DNA of 64,000 nt from Mycobacterium palustre (GCF_002101785.1 NZ_LQPJ01000124.1:62001-126000), one strand, 5' to 3'; shown: positions 44,141 to 53,895, numbered from the stretch's first letter. The notes: generated by a model not told the origin, from the sequence alone. Numbers and translations are program-made.

Positions 44141-45241
44141 ATGGAAACCGTGGATCACGACCCGAGCGGCCAACTCGCGCCGGTCGTCGACGACCTCAGC
44201 ATTTACCTCATCTGCGGGCGGGTGACCACCAAGCAGGAGCGCGGCTTCACCCACATCAGCACCGCGCTGACTGATGCGCAGGCCGCCGAGCGCCTCGGCT
44301 TTCGCCGTGGCTGGCTCAGTGAACGCTTCGACCTCAAGGACTCCGGCGCCATTCTCGGCGGCATCGCCGCGCGCACAACACGTTTCGGCGTCGGCACTGG
44401 GGTGTGGTCGGCGTCCTCGCGCCACCCCATGGTGGCCGCGAGCTTCGGCGCGACCATGAACGCCCTTTATGGGCCGCGGTTCGTGCTCGGGCTTGGGCGC
44501 GGCGTGCCGCTACCGGACATGCCGGAACTGTCCTACGACCACTTCGTTCATTACGCCGAGACCGTCAAAGCACTCTGGCAAGGCGGCGTGGTCGACTACA
44601 ACGGCACCCAACTGCGGACCATCGATGCGCTGGGCGATGTTCCCAAGCCCGAGGTCTGGGCGTGCGGGTACGGCCGACCGAAGTTCGCCAAGGCCGTCGC
44701 CCACGACGCGTTCGACGCCGTGATGCTCTATCCCTTCCTCACCGTCGATGCGGTGCACACGGTGGTGGAGCGGCTGCGCAACGCCTGCGCCGACCGCAAT
44801 CGCGACCCGGCCTCGCTGCGTATCTGCCACCCGATCGTGGTGGCCGCCGAGCTGGACGAGTTCAGCACGCGTGCCTACGCGCACGCACGTGCGGTCACCT
44901 ACCTCGAGTGGCCCGGGCACGGCGAGGCGCTGACCAACTCCAACGGCTGGGACCAGTCGGTGCTGGGCAAGTTGCGGACGCACAAACAGCTGATGGGTAA
45001 GAACGCCGATCAGGATTTCCACCGTGCCGAGTTGATGGAGCCGGCACGGCTCGTGCCCGACGAGTGGATGGCCGAGTCGTGTGCGATCGGTTCCGTCGAG
45101 CACTGTGCCGACCGGCTCGCCGAGTACCGGGCGGCGGGGGTCGACGAGATCGCGATCTACGGCAGCACGCCGGACGAGAATGCCGAGCTCATCCGGTGTT
45201 GGCGTGAACGCGCGGCCCGACCGGCCTCGGTCGGGGTCTGA
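44141..45241 (+). CDS. LLM-class (F420-type) oxidoreductase
   Basis: A 366-aa luciferase-like protein and paralog of the LLM at 24947. AERLGFRRGWLSERFDLKDSG, GGIAARTTRFGVGTGV and YGPRFVLGLGRGV follow the F420-dependent pattern. It is a single-gene unit divergent from its TetR. ATG after GAGGAGC. It may reduce enones or carbonyls by hydride transfer from F420H2; the substrate is unknown. Confidence 0.88.
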   Translation: METVDHDPSGQLAPVVDDLSIYLICGRVTTKQERGFTHISTALTDAQAAERLGFRRGWLSERFDLKDSGAILGGIAARTTRFGVGTGVWSASSRHPMVAASFGATMNALYGPRFVLGLGRGVPLPDMPELSYDHFVHYAETVKALWQGGVVDYNGTQLRTIDALGDVPKPEVWACGYGRPKFAKAVAHDAFDAVMLYPFLTVDAVHTVVERLRNACADRNRDPASLRICHPIVVAAELDEFSTRAYAHARAVTYLEWPGHGEALTNSNGWDQSVLGKLRTHKQLMGKNADQDFHRAELMEPARLVPDEWMAESCAIGSVEHCADRLAEYRAAGVDEIAIYGSTPDENAELIRCWRERAARPASVGV

Positions 45242-45325
45242 CGACTGCTGCCGAGCGCGGACGGCGGTTCCCGTGTCGTGACGGTTGAAGCAAGGCGCGC
45301 CGACGGCCGAGACTTGCTCGCAGTA

Positions 45326-45342
45326 GCCAATCATCGTTAGAT
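45326..45342 (+). promoter_or_regulatory. Operator candidate S12
   Basis: GCCAATC-ATC-GTTAGAT with a -10 box TAGATT overlapping its right arm (45338-45343). It lies 124 bp before the P450 at 45467. The rest of the 225-bp gap shows no gene. Confidence 0.6.
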
Positions 45343-45466
45343 TAATGGCGGCTGTGATCTGGACAACTCCGAAACTTGGAGAGCCGGATCGCTCCAGGCG
45401 GTCGGCATGCTCATCGGTTGGCCGCGCAACGCTGCACTAGCAGCCCGGCGAGAGGGGCCCGTTTCC

Positions 45467-46681
45467 ATGACCGACACGGCGAATAGCGATGCCGAACTCG
45501 CCTCAATGCTGACCGAAACTGAGATCGCGGCCCTACTACCGAACTTCGACTTTTTCCTGAAGGAACACGCAGAGCGAGCGGAGGAGGTACTGGGCTACGC
45601 ACGTCGGCACTGTCCCGTGCCGCACACTTCGGCCACACGTGGCTATCACATCGTGACCCGGTACGACGACGTCCGGCGCGTGCTGACCGACCCAGAGACT
45701 TTCTCTTCCACGGAGTACACCAACATCGCCGGCAACGCCGGGGTGCCGTTGCCTCCGTTGGACACCGATCCGCCGCTGCAGCACGGCTTCCGGCAACTCC
45801 TGAACCCGTTCTTCCATCCGAAGCGGCTTGCCGCCAGCGATGAGCGGGTCCGCGAGATCGCTCGCTCAGCAATGGAAACCTGGATCGGGTCAGGCCGCTG
45901 CGAAGTCATGCGGGACTTCGCCGGCCCGTTCGTCACTAACGTGCTGGCATCGGTAATCTTCGAGGACGACGACGGGGAACTCTTCCGTGAGGCTGCCGAA
46001 TGCAACGAGCGCTTCATCACCGGTGACCCCCAAGGGGTTGTGGACTTTTACCAGCTCATGGTGCAGTTCGTCGAGAAACGCACTGCCAGTTCCGACCCGG
46101 GAGCCATCGTCGAGGCAGTCACTACTGGCACGGTCGCTGGCCGTCCCTTGACCGATGCGGAACGCGTGGGCGTGGTTCAAGTTCTGTTCATCGGCGGCCT
46201 CGACACCACGAAGGTCGCCATCGGCGACATGATGCTACAGCTGGCTACCGACCGCTCCTTCGAGGAGTTGCTGCGCAAGCCGGGCTGGGAACGCACGATT
46301 TTAGACGAGTTTCTCCGCCACAGTTCGCCGGTGGGCGCCATGGGGCGCATCGTGACACGCGATGTGGATCTCAATGGCGCCCAGCTCCACGCGGGTGATC
46401 GGGTACTGGTGCACTTCGCCAGTGCCAACCGCGACGACGAAATCTTCGATGGCGCTGACGAACTCAATTTCAACCGAGAACGTAACCCGCATGTCGCATT
46501 CGGAATGGGTGTGCACCGCTGCATCGGCATGCACCTGGCGCGCCAGCAGATTCGCATCGCCATCGACACGCTCCTGGAACGGATCACCAACCTGCGGCTT
46601 GCTCCGGGGGCCGAGATCGCGCGACGGCCGGGGATGAGCCGCGTCCTGTACGCCTTGCCGATCGAATTCGACATCCGGTAG
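45467..46681 (+). CDS. Cytochrome P450
   Basis: A 404-aa P450 paralogous to those at 11620 and 47959. I-helix GGLDTTKVA, ExxR in EFLRH, heme loop FGMGVHRCIGMHLA with axial Cys352. ATG 45467 is the family-like start; a frame open from 45407 adds a basic peptide without support. The NDMA-type alcohol dehydrogenase follows 50 bp later, so hydroxylation followed by mycofactocin-linked oxidation is likely. Confidence 0.94.
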   Translation: MTDTANSDAELASMLTETEIAALLPNFDFFLKEHAERAEEVLGYARRHCPVPHTSATRGYHIVTRYDDVRRVLTDPETFSSTEYTNIAGNAGVPLPPLDTDPPLQHGFRQLLNPFFHPKRLAASDERVREIARSAMETWIGSGRCEVMRDFAGPFVTNVLASVIFEDDDGELFREAAECNERFITGDPQGVVDFYQLMVQFVEKRTASSDPGAIVEAVTTGTVAGRPLTDAERVGVVQVLFIGGLDTTKVAIGDMMLQLATDRSFEELLRKPGWERTILDEFLRHSSPVGAMGRIVTRDVDLNGAQLHAGDRVLVHFASANRDDEIFDGADELNFNRERNPHVAFGMGVHRCIGMHLARQQIRIAIDTLLERITNLRLAPGAEIARRPGMSRVLYALPIEFDIR

Positions 46682-46731
46682 CTCCGCGACTTCTGCGCGC
46701 TCCCTTACTTTTCAGTCACGAAGGAGAACCA

Positions 46732-47841
46732 GTGAAGACAACGGCGGCGGTCTTGTGGGAAGTCGGGCAGAAGTGGAGTGTTGAGGACGTCGAACTCGAC
46801 GACCCGCTGCCCGGCGAAGTGCGGGTCAGGCTCGCCGCCAGCGGCCTCTGTCACTCCGACGACCATGGTGTCAAGGGAGACATGCCAATTGGTCTTCCGA
46901 TCGTGGGTGGACACGAAGGCGCCGGTGTCGTGGAAGAGGTCGGCGCCGGGGTGACGCGGCTCAAGCCGGGTGACCACGTTGTGATGGCCTTCATGCCGGC
47001 ATGCGGGCACTGCCGGTGGTGCGCGAGCGGTGATTCGGTGTTGTGCGACTACGGTGCCGTCATCATGGCCGGAATGCCGATCGTGGACGGCAAACCGCGC
47101 ACCCATGCTCGCGGACAAGGTTTGGCCCGGATGTCGTTGTTGGGCACTTTCAGCCCGTACGCCGTCGTTCACCAAGACTCGTGCGTGAAGATCGACGACG
47201 ACATCCCGCTGGAGCTGGCTTCGCTCGTGGGATGCGGCGTGGCAACGGGATTCGGGGCGGCGGTCAATCGTGCACAGGTCGGTCCGGGGGACACCGTCGT
47301 CGTGGTTGGGTGCGGCGGCGTCGGGTCGAGTGCCATTCAGGGGTCGCGGATCGCCGGCGCCGAGGTCATCGTTGCGGTCGATCCGGTGCCGTTCCGCCGG
47401 CAGCAGGCCGAGTTGCTCGGTGCCACCCACTCGGTCGCGTCGATGGAGGAGGCGATGCCTCTAGTCACCGAGCTGACCCGAGGTGTCATGGCCGACAAAA
47501 CCATCATGACGGCAAGCCTGATGAGCGGCGACATGCTGATGCCCCTCATGCTGCTGACCCGCAAGGGCGGTCGCGCCTGCCTGACATCCGTCGCGCCTCC
47601 TAGCGTGACCAACGTCGACGTCGTGCTGGTCGACGTGATCCTCAGCCAAAAAGAGATCGTCGGCAACGTGTTCGGAGGGTGCAACCCGCACGCCGACCTG
47701 CCCCGTCTGCTCTCGTTGTACAAACGGGGCGAACTCAAGCTCAAGGAGCTCATCACCAAGACCTACCGCCTCGAGCAGGTCAACGACGGCTACGACGATT
47801 TGCTCAGCGGAACCATCATGCGCGGCATGATCACGTTCTGA
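46732..47841 (+). CDS. NDMA-dependent (mycofactocin-linked) Zn alcohol dehydrogenase
   Basis: A 369-aa MDR-superfamily dehydrogenase with the pattern of the Rxyl_3153/NDMA-dependent family, whose members depend on mycofactocin for cofactor recycling. MKTTAAVLWEVGQKWSVE and VGCGGVGSSAIQGSRIAGA are hallmark stretches. Catalytic zinc ligands are Cys40, His61/Glu62 and a Cys in LVGCGV; structural zinc cysteines are 91, 94, 97 and 105. GTG after AAGGAGA. It sits behind a P450 and shares that context with the mycofactocin-type SDR at 12867. Confidence 0.9.
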   Translation: MKTTAAVLWEVGQKWSVEDVELDDPLPGEVRVRLAASGLCHSDDHGVKGDMPIGLPIVGGHEGAGVVEEVGAGVTRLKPGDHVVMAFMPACGHCRWCASGDSVLCDYGAVIMAGMPIVDGKPRTHARGQGLARMSLLGTFSPYAVVHQDSCVKIDDDIPLELASLVGCGVATGFGAAVNRAQVGPGDTVVVVGCGGVGSSAIQGSRIAGAEVIVAVDPVPFRRQQAELLGATHSVASMEEAMPLVTELTRGVMADKTIMTASLMSGDMLMPLMLLTRKGGRACLTSVAPPSVTNVDVVLVDVILSQKEIVGNVFGGCNPHADLPRLLSLYKRGELKLKELITKTYRLEQVNDGYDDLLSGTIMRGMITF

Positions 47842-47873
47842 CCGACGGAAGCTATTTCGCCATGGTGGCCCTA

Positions 47874-47890
47874 ACCAAACGGTGATGGTT
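47874..47890 (+). promoter_or_regulatory. Operator candidate S13
   Basis: ACCAAAC-GGT-GATGGTT with TAATCT as a -10 box directly after (47891-47896). It serves the P450 at 47959. Confidence 0.6.
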
Positions 47891-47958
47891 TAATCTGATT
47901 TACGCTCCCGCGCGAACTGCGCGGATGACTACGTTGGCGATGAAGGGCGTGGTGGTGG

Positions 47959-49152
47959 ATGGTGTCCAAACCGGGGATCGATTACAAAGAATTGCTTCCG
48001 CACTTTGACATGTGGGATCCCGCGCACGAGAAGATCAAGTGGGATGTACTCGCGTATGCCCGCGAAAAATGTCCTGTCGCGCACACTGATGCCGACGGCG
48101 GTGGCCAGTACATGGTCTTCCGGTACGAGGATGTGCGACGAATTCTGGAAGATCCATACACCTTCTCGTCGAAGGGTGTGGCGCCTCGGCCGTCTCCGGT
48201 GGGACTGAACCCACTGGACGCCGATCCGCCGTATCAGCCTGATCTGCGCAAGATTCTCAACCCCCTTTTCACCCGCACCTTCCTGACGAAGTTCGAGCCT
48301 GAACTGCGCAAGAACGCAGCCGAGTTGATCGATGGATTCATTGGTAACGGCCGGTTCGATTTCGTCCGGGAATTCGCCGGGCCGTTCGTCGGAAATGCCT
48401 TGTCGCGCGCTGTTTTCAACGAAGACGACCCCGTGCGAATGGCGCACGCCCAAGACGTGGTGGTCCGCGTCGCGGTCGAAGGAACCGACGAGGCCTATGG
48501 CGAACTCGTCGCGCTGTCCGTGCAGTACCTCGCCGAACAGACAGAAAACCCCAATCCAGCCAACGAAGTGATGAACGCCATCTCCACCGGCACCGTCGAA
48601 GGCGGTAGACACCTCACCGAGATGGAGCGACTCGGCGTCGTGGCCGTGCTGTTCCTCGGAGGCCTGGATACCACGCGGGGTGCGCTTGGCGGTATCGCCC
48701 ATCAGTTGGCAATTCATCCCGAGTTGGAAACGCGGCTCCGCGACCCTGCCTGGATCCGCCAGGACATGGATGAGCTCATCCGGCTGACCTCGCCCGTCGG
48801 CTGTCTCGGGCGAACGGCCACCAAGGACGTCGAAGTCGGCGGATTGCAGATCAAAGCGGGCGAGCAGATCCTGGTGCGGTTCGACTCGGCGAACCGCGAC
48901 GAGACGCACTTCGAGGATGCCTCGCACCTGAGGTTCGATCTGCGTCGCGGCGGCCATGTGGGGTTCGGGCTCGGGTTGCACCGTTGCCTGGGAGCCCATT
49001 TCGCCAGAATCCAGATCGCGATCGCCTTCGACGAGCTCTTCAAACGGATCACGAACTTGCGCCTCGCCAGCCCCGAGGCCGAGGTCCATTGGGCGGCGGG
49101 AATCGCGAACGGCCCGGAGAGTTTGCCCTTGGTTTTCGACGTGGTCCAGTGA
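47959..49152 (+). CDS. Cytochrome P450
   Basis: A 397-aa P450 and third member of the paralog set with 11620 and 45467. I-helix GGLDTTRGA, ExxR in ELIRL, heme loop FGLGLHRCLGAHFA with axial Cys343. The ATG at 47959 lacks a strong ribosome site. It is followed 15 bp later by the fused acyl-CoA dehydrogenase, a pairing not seen for the other P450s here. Confidence 0.95.
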   Translation: MVSKPGIDYKELLPHFDMWDPAHEKIKWDVLAYAREKCPVAHTDADGGGQYMVFRYEDVRRILEDPYTFSSKGVAPRPSPVGLNPLDADPPYQPDLRKILNPLFTRTFLTKFEPELRKNAAELIDGFIGNGRFDFVREFAGPFVGNALSRAVFNEDDPVRMAHAQDVVVRVAVEGTDEAYGELVALSVQYLAEQTENPNPANEVMNAISTGTVEGGRHLTEMERLGVVAVLFLGGLDTTRGALGGIAHQLAIHPELETRLRDPAWIRQDMDELIRLTSPVGCLGRTATKDVEVGGLQIKAGEQILVRFDSANRDETHFEDASHLRFDLRRGGHVGFGLGLHRCLGAHFARIQIAIAFDELFKRITNLRLASPEAEVHWAAGIANGPESLPLVFDVVQ

Positions 49153-49167
49153 CGCGGAGGTAGACGT

Positions 49168-51528
49168 GTGAACTTCCTTCCGGGGGAGGATGCCGAGGAG
49201 CTGCGCGCGGTGGTGCGCGACTTCCTCGACAAGCATTCGGATGAAACGTCGGTGCGCCGGTGCATGGAGACCGAGATCGGCTTCGACCCGGCGGTCTGGC
49301 GTCGCGCGGCCGACCAGCTGGGGCTACAGGGCCTGGCAATTCCCGAGCGATTCGATGGCAGCGGTGCGACAGCGGTCGAGCTCGGCGTGGTGTTCGAAGA
49401 AATGGGCGCCGCGTTGTTCGGTGGGCCGTTCCTGTCCAGCGTGGGCATGGCCGCGAGCGCCCTGCTCGCGCTGGATGACGACGCTGCCGCGGCTCGATGG
49501 TTGCCGGGAATCGCCGGCGGCACGACCATCGCGACCCTGGCGTGGTCGGGCCCAGGCCCTGCGGACAGTGCGTTGGCCGCGGCAAAGCACGCCGGTCAGT
49601 GGGAGGTATCCGGTACCGCCGCGATAGTGGTCGACGGGCTCGCGGCCGATGTGTTGTTCGTCGCCGCCCGCAGTGCAGCGGGCCCGTGCCTGCTGGCCGT
49701 CGGTGGTGATGCCGACGGGGTCCGGCGCAAGACGCTGAGCACCATGGACACCACCCGCAAGCTGGCTGAAGTCACCTTCGACCACGCGCGGGCTGACTTG
49801 CTGGGCGTCGATGGTGGCGCCGCAGACGCTCTGCAGCGCAGCGCGGACCTGGCGGCCCTCTATCTGGCCGCCGAACAACTCGGGGGTGCGACACGGGCCC
49901 TCGACCTCGCGGTGCGGCACGCCGCCACCCGGGTGCAGTTCGGCCGGGCGATCGGCTCGTTCCAGGCCATCAAGCACCGCTGCGCTGACATGCTTGTCGA
50001 TGTCGAATCGGCGAGGTCGGTGGTTCACCACGGCTTGTGGACGGCCGTGCACGATGTGGCCAACCTGTCCGTCGCAGCCAGCCTGGCCCGCAGCGTGTGT
50101 TCGGACGCGTATACGCGAGTGGCGGCGCACAATATCCAGATCCACGGCGGTATCGGGTTCACCTGGGAGCACCCGGCGCATCTATATCTCAAGCGCGCCA
50201 AGAGCTCTCAGCTGTTATTCGGATCCCCGTCCAGCCACCGCGCCCGGCTTGCCGAATTGCTCGACATGGCTGGCGAGTCCGAACTGCCGGCCGCTGAAGG
50301 CATCTTCAACGAGACGGAGCCCGGTGACCCGTCGCCTGAAGTCGACGCGGTCGAAGAAGCTGTTGCTGATTTTCTGCGGCGACACCCGGTCAGCGATCCG
50401 GCTGACGGCGAATCGGATCGCGCGCTCCGTGAAGCTCGCTTCGATGACGGACTCGCGGTCGTGAGCTTTGCCCCCGGGTATGGTGGGCGCGGCCTCGACA
50501 GCTCGCTGCAGTCGGTCGTCGATCGCAGGTTCGCTGCTGCGGGCTGTCCGGATCACCAGGCGCGCAATGTAATCGGGCTGGGGATGGCTTTGCCGACCAT
50601 TCACGCACACGGCACCGAAGAGCAGAAGCGCCGCTATTTACGCCCCTGTTTCTCCGGCGAGGAGATCTGGTGCCAGCTGTTCTCCGAGCCGGGCGCCGGC
50701 TCGGATCTGGCCGGGTTGGCAACCCGTGCGGTGTCCGCCGGCGACGAGTTCGTCGTCAACGGCCAGAAGATCTGGACGTCGCTGGGCCACGTCGCTCGGT
50801 TCGGGCTGTTGCTCGCGCGTACCGACCCTGACGTTCCCAAACACAAAGGGCTCACGTACTTCATCCTCGACATGCACACGCCGGGGGTTGAGGTGAGGGC
50901 ACTGCGTCAGCTCACCGGTGAGGCCGAATTCAACGAGGTGTTCCTGACGGACGTCCGCATCCCGGCAGCCAATGTGCTCGGTGAGGTCGGCGGGGGCTGG
51001 CGAGTCGCAATTACCACTTTGGCCAGTGAGCGGATCGCCATCGGCGCGCGCACCACGCCCCGCGGACACGGGACGATCGCCCGAGCCGTCGCGACTTACC
51101 GTGCGGCGGCCACGGCCGGACGGGTGACGGCAGTCGCCACCGAGCGGCTCATGCTGCTGTGGACGCAGGCAGAAGCCGCTCGCCTGACGAATGTCAGGGC
51201 CGCGCAGGCCGGCCGGGAAGCCGGGCCCGAGGGCTCGATCGCGAAACTGCAGATGGCCGAGCTTAATAAGGCGATTTTTGAGTTCGGCGTTGACATTTCG
51301 GGCACGGCCGGACTGCTGATCGACGGTTACGCAGAGACCGCGCCGACCGCATCGTCGGCGTACGGCGGCGACGATGTCCGCAAGGCTTATCTGCGCTCGT
51401 TGGCCAACTCCATCGAGGGTGGAACCTCGGAGATCCTGCGCAACATCCTCGGAGAGCGCGTTCTCGGCCTGCCTGGTGAGCCCCGGGTCGACACTGGCAT
51501 CCCGTGGCGTGCGACGCGACGTTCCTGA
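49168..51528 (+). CDS. Two-domain fused acyl-CoA dehydrogenase
   Basis: A 786-aa protein with two acyl-CoA dehydrogenase units in one chain. Residues 1-375 form the first unit, with GGIGFTWEHPAHLYLKRA; residues 395-786 form the second, with CQLFSEPGAGSDLAGLA (FAD) and IEGGTSEIL carrying the probable catalytic Glu near 750. The first unit lacks that motif, so one active site per chain is expected. Steroid side-chain enzymes of mycobacteria use alpha2beta2 pairs or fused chains such as FadE34, so the design fits a bulky or ring-bearing acyl-CoA. GTG start; family length is normally about 380 aa per unit. Confidence 0.93.
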   Translation: MNFLPGEDAEELRAVVRDFLDKHSDETSVRRCMETEIGFDPAVWRRAADQLGLQGLAIPERFDGSGATAVELGVVFEEMGAALFGGPFLSSVGMAASALLALDDDAAAARWLPGIAGGTTIATLAWSGPGPADSALAAAKHAGQWEVSGTAAIVVDGLAADVLFVAARSAAGPCLLAVGGDADGVRRKTLSTMDTTRKLAEVTFDHARADLLGVDGGAADALQRSADLAALYLAAEQLGGATRALDLAVRHAATRVQFGRAIGSFQAIKHRCADMLVDVESARSVVHHGLWTAVHDVANLSVAASLARSVCSDAYTRVAAHNIQIHGGIGFTWEHPAHLYLKRAKSSQLLFGSPSSHRARLAELLDMAGESELPAAEGIFNETEPGDPSPEVDAVEEAVADFLRRHPVSDPADGESDRALREARFDDGLAVVSFAPGYGGRGLDSSLQSVVDRRFAAAGCPDHQARNVIGLGMALPTIHAHGTEEQKRRYLRPCFSGEEIWCQLFSEPGAGSDLAGLATRAVSAGDEFVVNGQKIWTSLGHVARFGLLLARTDPDVPKHKGLTYFILDMHTPGVEVRALRQLTGEAEFNEVFLTDVRIPAANVLGEVGGGWRVAITTLASERIAIGARTTPRGHGTIARAVATYRAAATAGRVTAVATERLMLLWTQAEAARLTNVRAAQAGREAGPEGSIAKLQMAELNKAIFEFGVDISGTAGLLIDGYAETAPTASSAYGGDDVRKAYLRSLANSIEGGTSEILRNILGERVLGLPGEPRVDTGIPWRATRRS

Positions 51529-51543
51529 CCCGCGACTTCACAA

Positions 51544-51560
51544 ACCAAACGATGTATGGT
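51544..51560 (+). promoter_or_regulatory. Operator candidate S14
   Basis: ACCAAAC-GAT-GTATGGT, six of seven arm positions paired plus one outer A/T pair. A TACGAT -10 box follows at 51561-51566. It is the clearest copy of the shared motif and lies 70 bp before the hydrolase. Confidence 0.7.
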
Positions 51561-51630
51561 TACGATGCTGTGGTCGCCATGACCAGGAAATGAGGGACGC
51601 GATGCGCAACATGCGGAAAGTGCGCTACTT

Positions 51631-52827
51631 ATGACCGCCGAACCGGTCTCGGTTGAGCGGTCCAAGTACCGGCGGACGCCCTATCTGGTGGTGTCGACCG
51701 AACGGGCGGCGCGCAAGGACGTGTATGGGACTATCGGCGATAACGTCGTGCGTCAGGCCCAGCTACTGCGTGGGGACCGTGACTCCGACACCGTGATCGT
51801 GGCGTCGCACCCGATCGGCTCGCCGGCCTACCTGCCGCTCTTTCCCGAGTTGGCGCGGACCGGCCTGCATGTCATCGGCTGCGCGAATCGCTACACGTTG
51901 GGTGACTCGGCGCTGCAGATGGAAAACCATCTCCTCGATGTCGGCGCCTGCGTGCGCGACGCCAAAGAACGGCTGGGATACCGCAAGGTTGTGCTGGCCG
52001 GGTGGAGCGGCGGCGGCTCACCGATGATGGGCTACCAGGCCGAAGCGGAAAAACCTAGTATCACCCAGACCGCGGCGGGGGAGCCGACGCCGCTGGCCGA
52101 AACCACGCTGATGGCCGCCGACGGCGTGATGTTGCTGGCCGCCCCCCGCAGTCGCCACCGACTGCTCACCGAATTCCTCGATGCCTCGGTTACCGACGAA
52201 TTGGTGCCCGAGCGAAATCGCGACGCCGAGTTCGATCTCTACGATCCGGCCAACCCGAATCAACCGCCATACTCAGCGGATTTTCTGGCCGCATACCGGG
52301 ACCGGCAACGTGAGCGCAACCGTCGGATCACCGCGTTCGCTCAGGAGAAGTTGGACGAATTTCGTCGGAACGGCCGCCCACACGCCGAGCACGCGTTCGT
52401 CGTACACGGCACCATGGCCGATCCTCGCTGGCTGGACCCGGCCATCGAACCCAACGGACGCCGGCCCCGCTGGAGCTACCTCGGCGACCCGGAGATCGCC
52501 AATACCAGCCCGGGCGCGCTGATGCGCTTCACCACCGCGCGCAGTTGGCTGTCCCAGTGGGGCCTGGACACCGCACAGGTCGACGCAGGCGACGCCGCAC
52601 CAAGGGTGTCGGTCCCGATCCTCATGATGTGCAACGGCACCGACGACGCCGTGCCCACCAGCCATCAAGAGCAGGTGTTCGACGCCATCGGCCACCAGGA
52701 CAAGGAACGCATCGATCTGGTCGACGCAAACCACTACTTCACCGGCAACGACCAGCGCTCCCACTTGTCAAAAGCCGCCGATCACGTCCACGACTGGATG
52801 CAGCGGCACGGCTTCGCCACTTCCTGA
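51631..52827 (+). CDS. Alpha/beta-hydrolase fold protein
   Basis: A 398-aa alpha/beta hydrolase. Nucleophile Ser126 in AGWSGGGS, an Asp in NGTDDAVPTSH and a His in DANHYF form the likely triad. The core VIVASHPIGSPAYLPLFPELARTGLHVIG is a typical first half of the fold. Esterase, thioesterase or C-C hydrolase action is possible. It leads a three-gene operon with a flavin LLM and a ligase under operator S14. Confidence 0.88.
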   Translation: MTAEPVSVERSKYRRTPYLVVSTERAARKDVYGTIGDNVVRQAQLLRGDRDSDTVIVASHPIGSPAYLPLFPELARTGLHVIGCANRYTLGDSALQMENHLLDVGACVRDAKERLGYRKVVLAGWSGGGSPMMGYQAEAEKPSITQTAAGEPTPLAETTLMAADGVMLLAAPRSRHRLLTEFLDASVTDELVPERNRDAEFDLYDPANPNQPPYSADFLAAYRDRQRERNRRITAFAQEKLDEFRRNGRPHAEHAFVVHGTMADPRWLDPAIEPNGRRPRWSYLGDPEIANTSPGALMRFTTARSWLSQWGLDTAQVDAGDAAPRVSVPILMMCNGTDDAVPTSHQEQVFDAIGHQDKERIDLVDANHYFTGNDQRSHLSKAADHVHDWMQRHGFATS

Positions 52828-52857
52828 CCGCCCTTTCTACTCCTATAGGAGGCCAAC

Positions 52858-53895
52858 ATGAATTTGAGCTTGATGTCGCTGGGGGATGTGGTCACCGATC
52901 CTGTCACCGGTGCAACCGAGACCGCGGCCGAACGGCATCGCGGCATCGTCGAAGCTGCCGTGGCAGCTGACGGCGTCGGTTTCCACGGCGTTCATATCGG
53001 TGAGCACCACGGACTGGAGTACACGACGTCGGCACCGCCGGTGATCCTGTCGGCGATCGGAGAGCGCACCAAGGACCTGCGACTATCGACCGCGGTCACG
53101 TTGGCCGCGAACCTCGACCCGATACGGGTGGCCGAGGACTATGCGACCGTGGACGCGTTGTCAGGAGGGCGCTGCGAGGTGGTCGCGGGGCGCGGCAATT
53201 TCTTCGTCTCCACCTACACGCTGTTCGGCAACCGATTGGAAGACTCCCACGAGCTCTTCGCCGAGAACATCGAACTGCTCACCCAGTTGTGGGCGGGCAA
53301 GAAGATCGACTGGCCCGGATCGCGCCACCGTGGGCCGATCGACGACTTCGTGCTTCAACCCGCGCCGGTCGGCGCCGTACCGTTGTGGATCGGCGGTGGC
53401 GCCTCGGAATCGTCGCTCGAACTGGCCGCCCGACTCGGTCTCGATCTGATGCTGCCCTCGGCGTTCGGCAATCCGGAGATGTTCAAGCCGGTGGTCGAAA
53501 GCTACCTGGAGAAGTTCGCCTCGTACGGCCACTCGCGTCAACCCCGGGTCGGCGCCTGCTGGCATGTCAATGTCGCCGAAACCAGCCAGGCGGCCAGGCA
53601 GCGGTGGGAACCGCGCTACCACAACTACTTCGAGCTGATGAAGACCATCATCTGCAGGGTCAACCCGGACCCGCCGCCATTCATCAAAAAGCCGTTCGAC
53701 TTCGAATTCCTCACCACGCGTGGCCCTGCGATCGTAGGTAGTCCGGCAGAGGTCGCCGACCGGCTCAACACCTGGGCACAGCTGTTGTCCAGCACCACCA
53801 ACCTCATCTACATCGACATGGGTGGACAGCCCGCGGGCGAATTCCGTGAGATGGTCGAACTCATCGGTAGCGCGGTCATTCCGCAGCTTGACTGA
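52858..53895 (+). CDS. LLM-class flavin-dependent monooxygenase
   Basis: A 345-aa luciferase-family protein closer to the flavin-dependent monooxygenases than to the F420 group. GFHGVHIGEHHGLEYT, RLSTAVTLAANLDPIRVAEDYATVD and PLWIGGGASESSLELAARLG match that branch. A reduced-flavin supplying enzyme is not seen next to it. ATG after AGGAGG. It may be a Baeyer-Villiger or hydroxylating step in the pathway; it is 30 bp from the hydrolase. Confidence 0.9.
   Translation: MNLSLMSLGDVVTDPVTGATETAAERHRGIVEAAVAADGVGFHGVHIGEHHGLEYTTSAPPVILSAIGERTKDLRLSTAVTLAANLDPIRVAEDYATVDALSGGRCEVVAGRGNFFVSTYTLFGNRLEDSHELFAENIELLTQLWAGKKIDWPGSRHRGPIDDFVLQPAPVGAVPLWIGGGASESSLELAARLGLDLMLPSAFGNPEMFKPVVESYLEKFASYGHSRQPRVGACWHVNVAETSQAARQRWEPRYHNYFELMKTIICRVNPDPPPFIKKPFDFEFLTTRGPAIVGSPAEVADRLNTWAQLLSSTTNLIYIDMGGQPAGEFREMVELIGSAVIPQLD

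Noticed and set aside
47929..49236. 435-aa antisense frame opposite a P450
   Set aside because: The P450 frame has the I-helix, ExxR and heme motifs.
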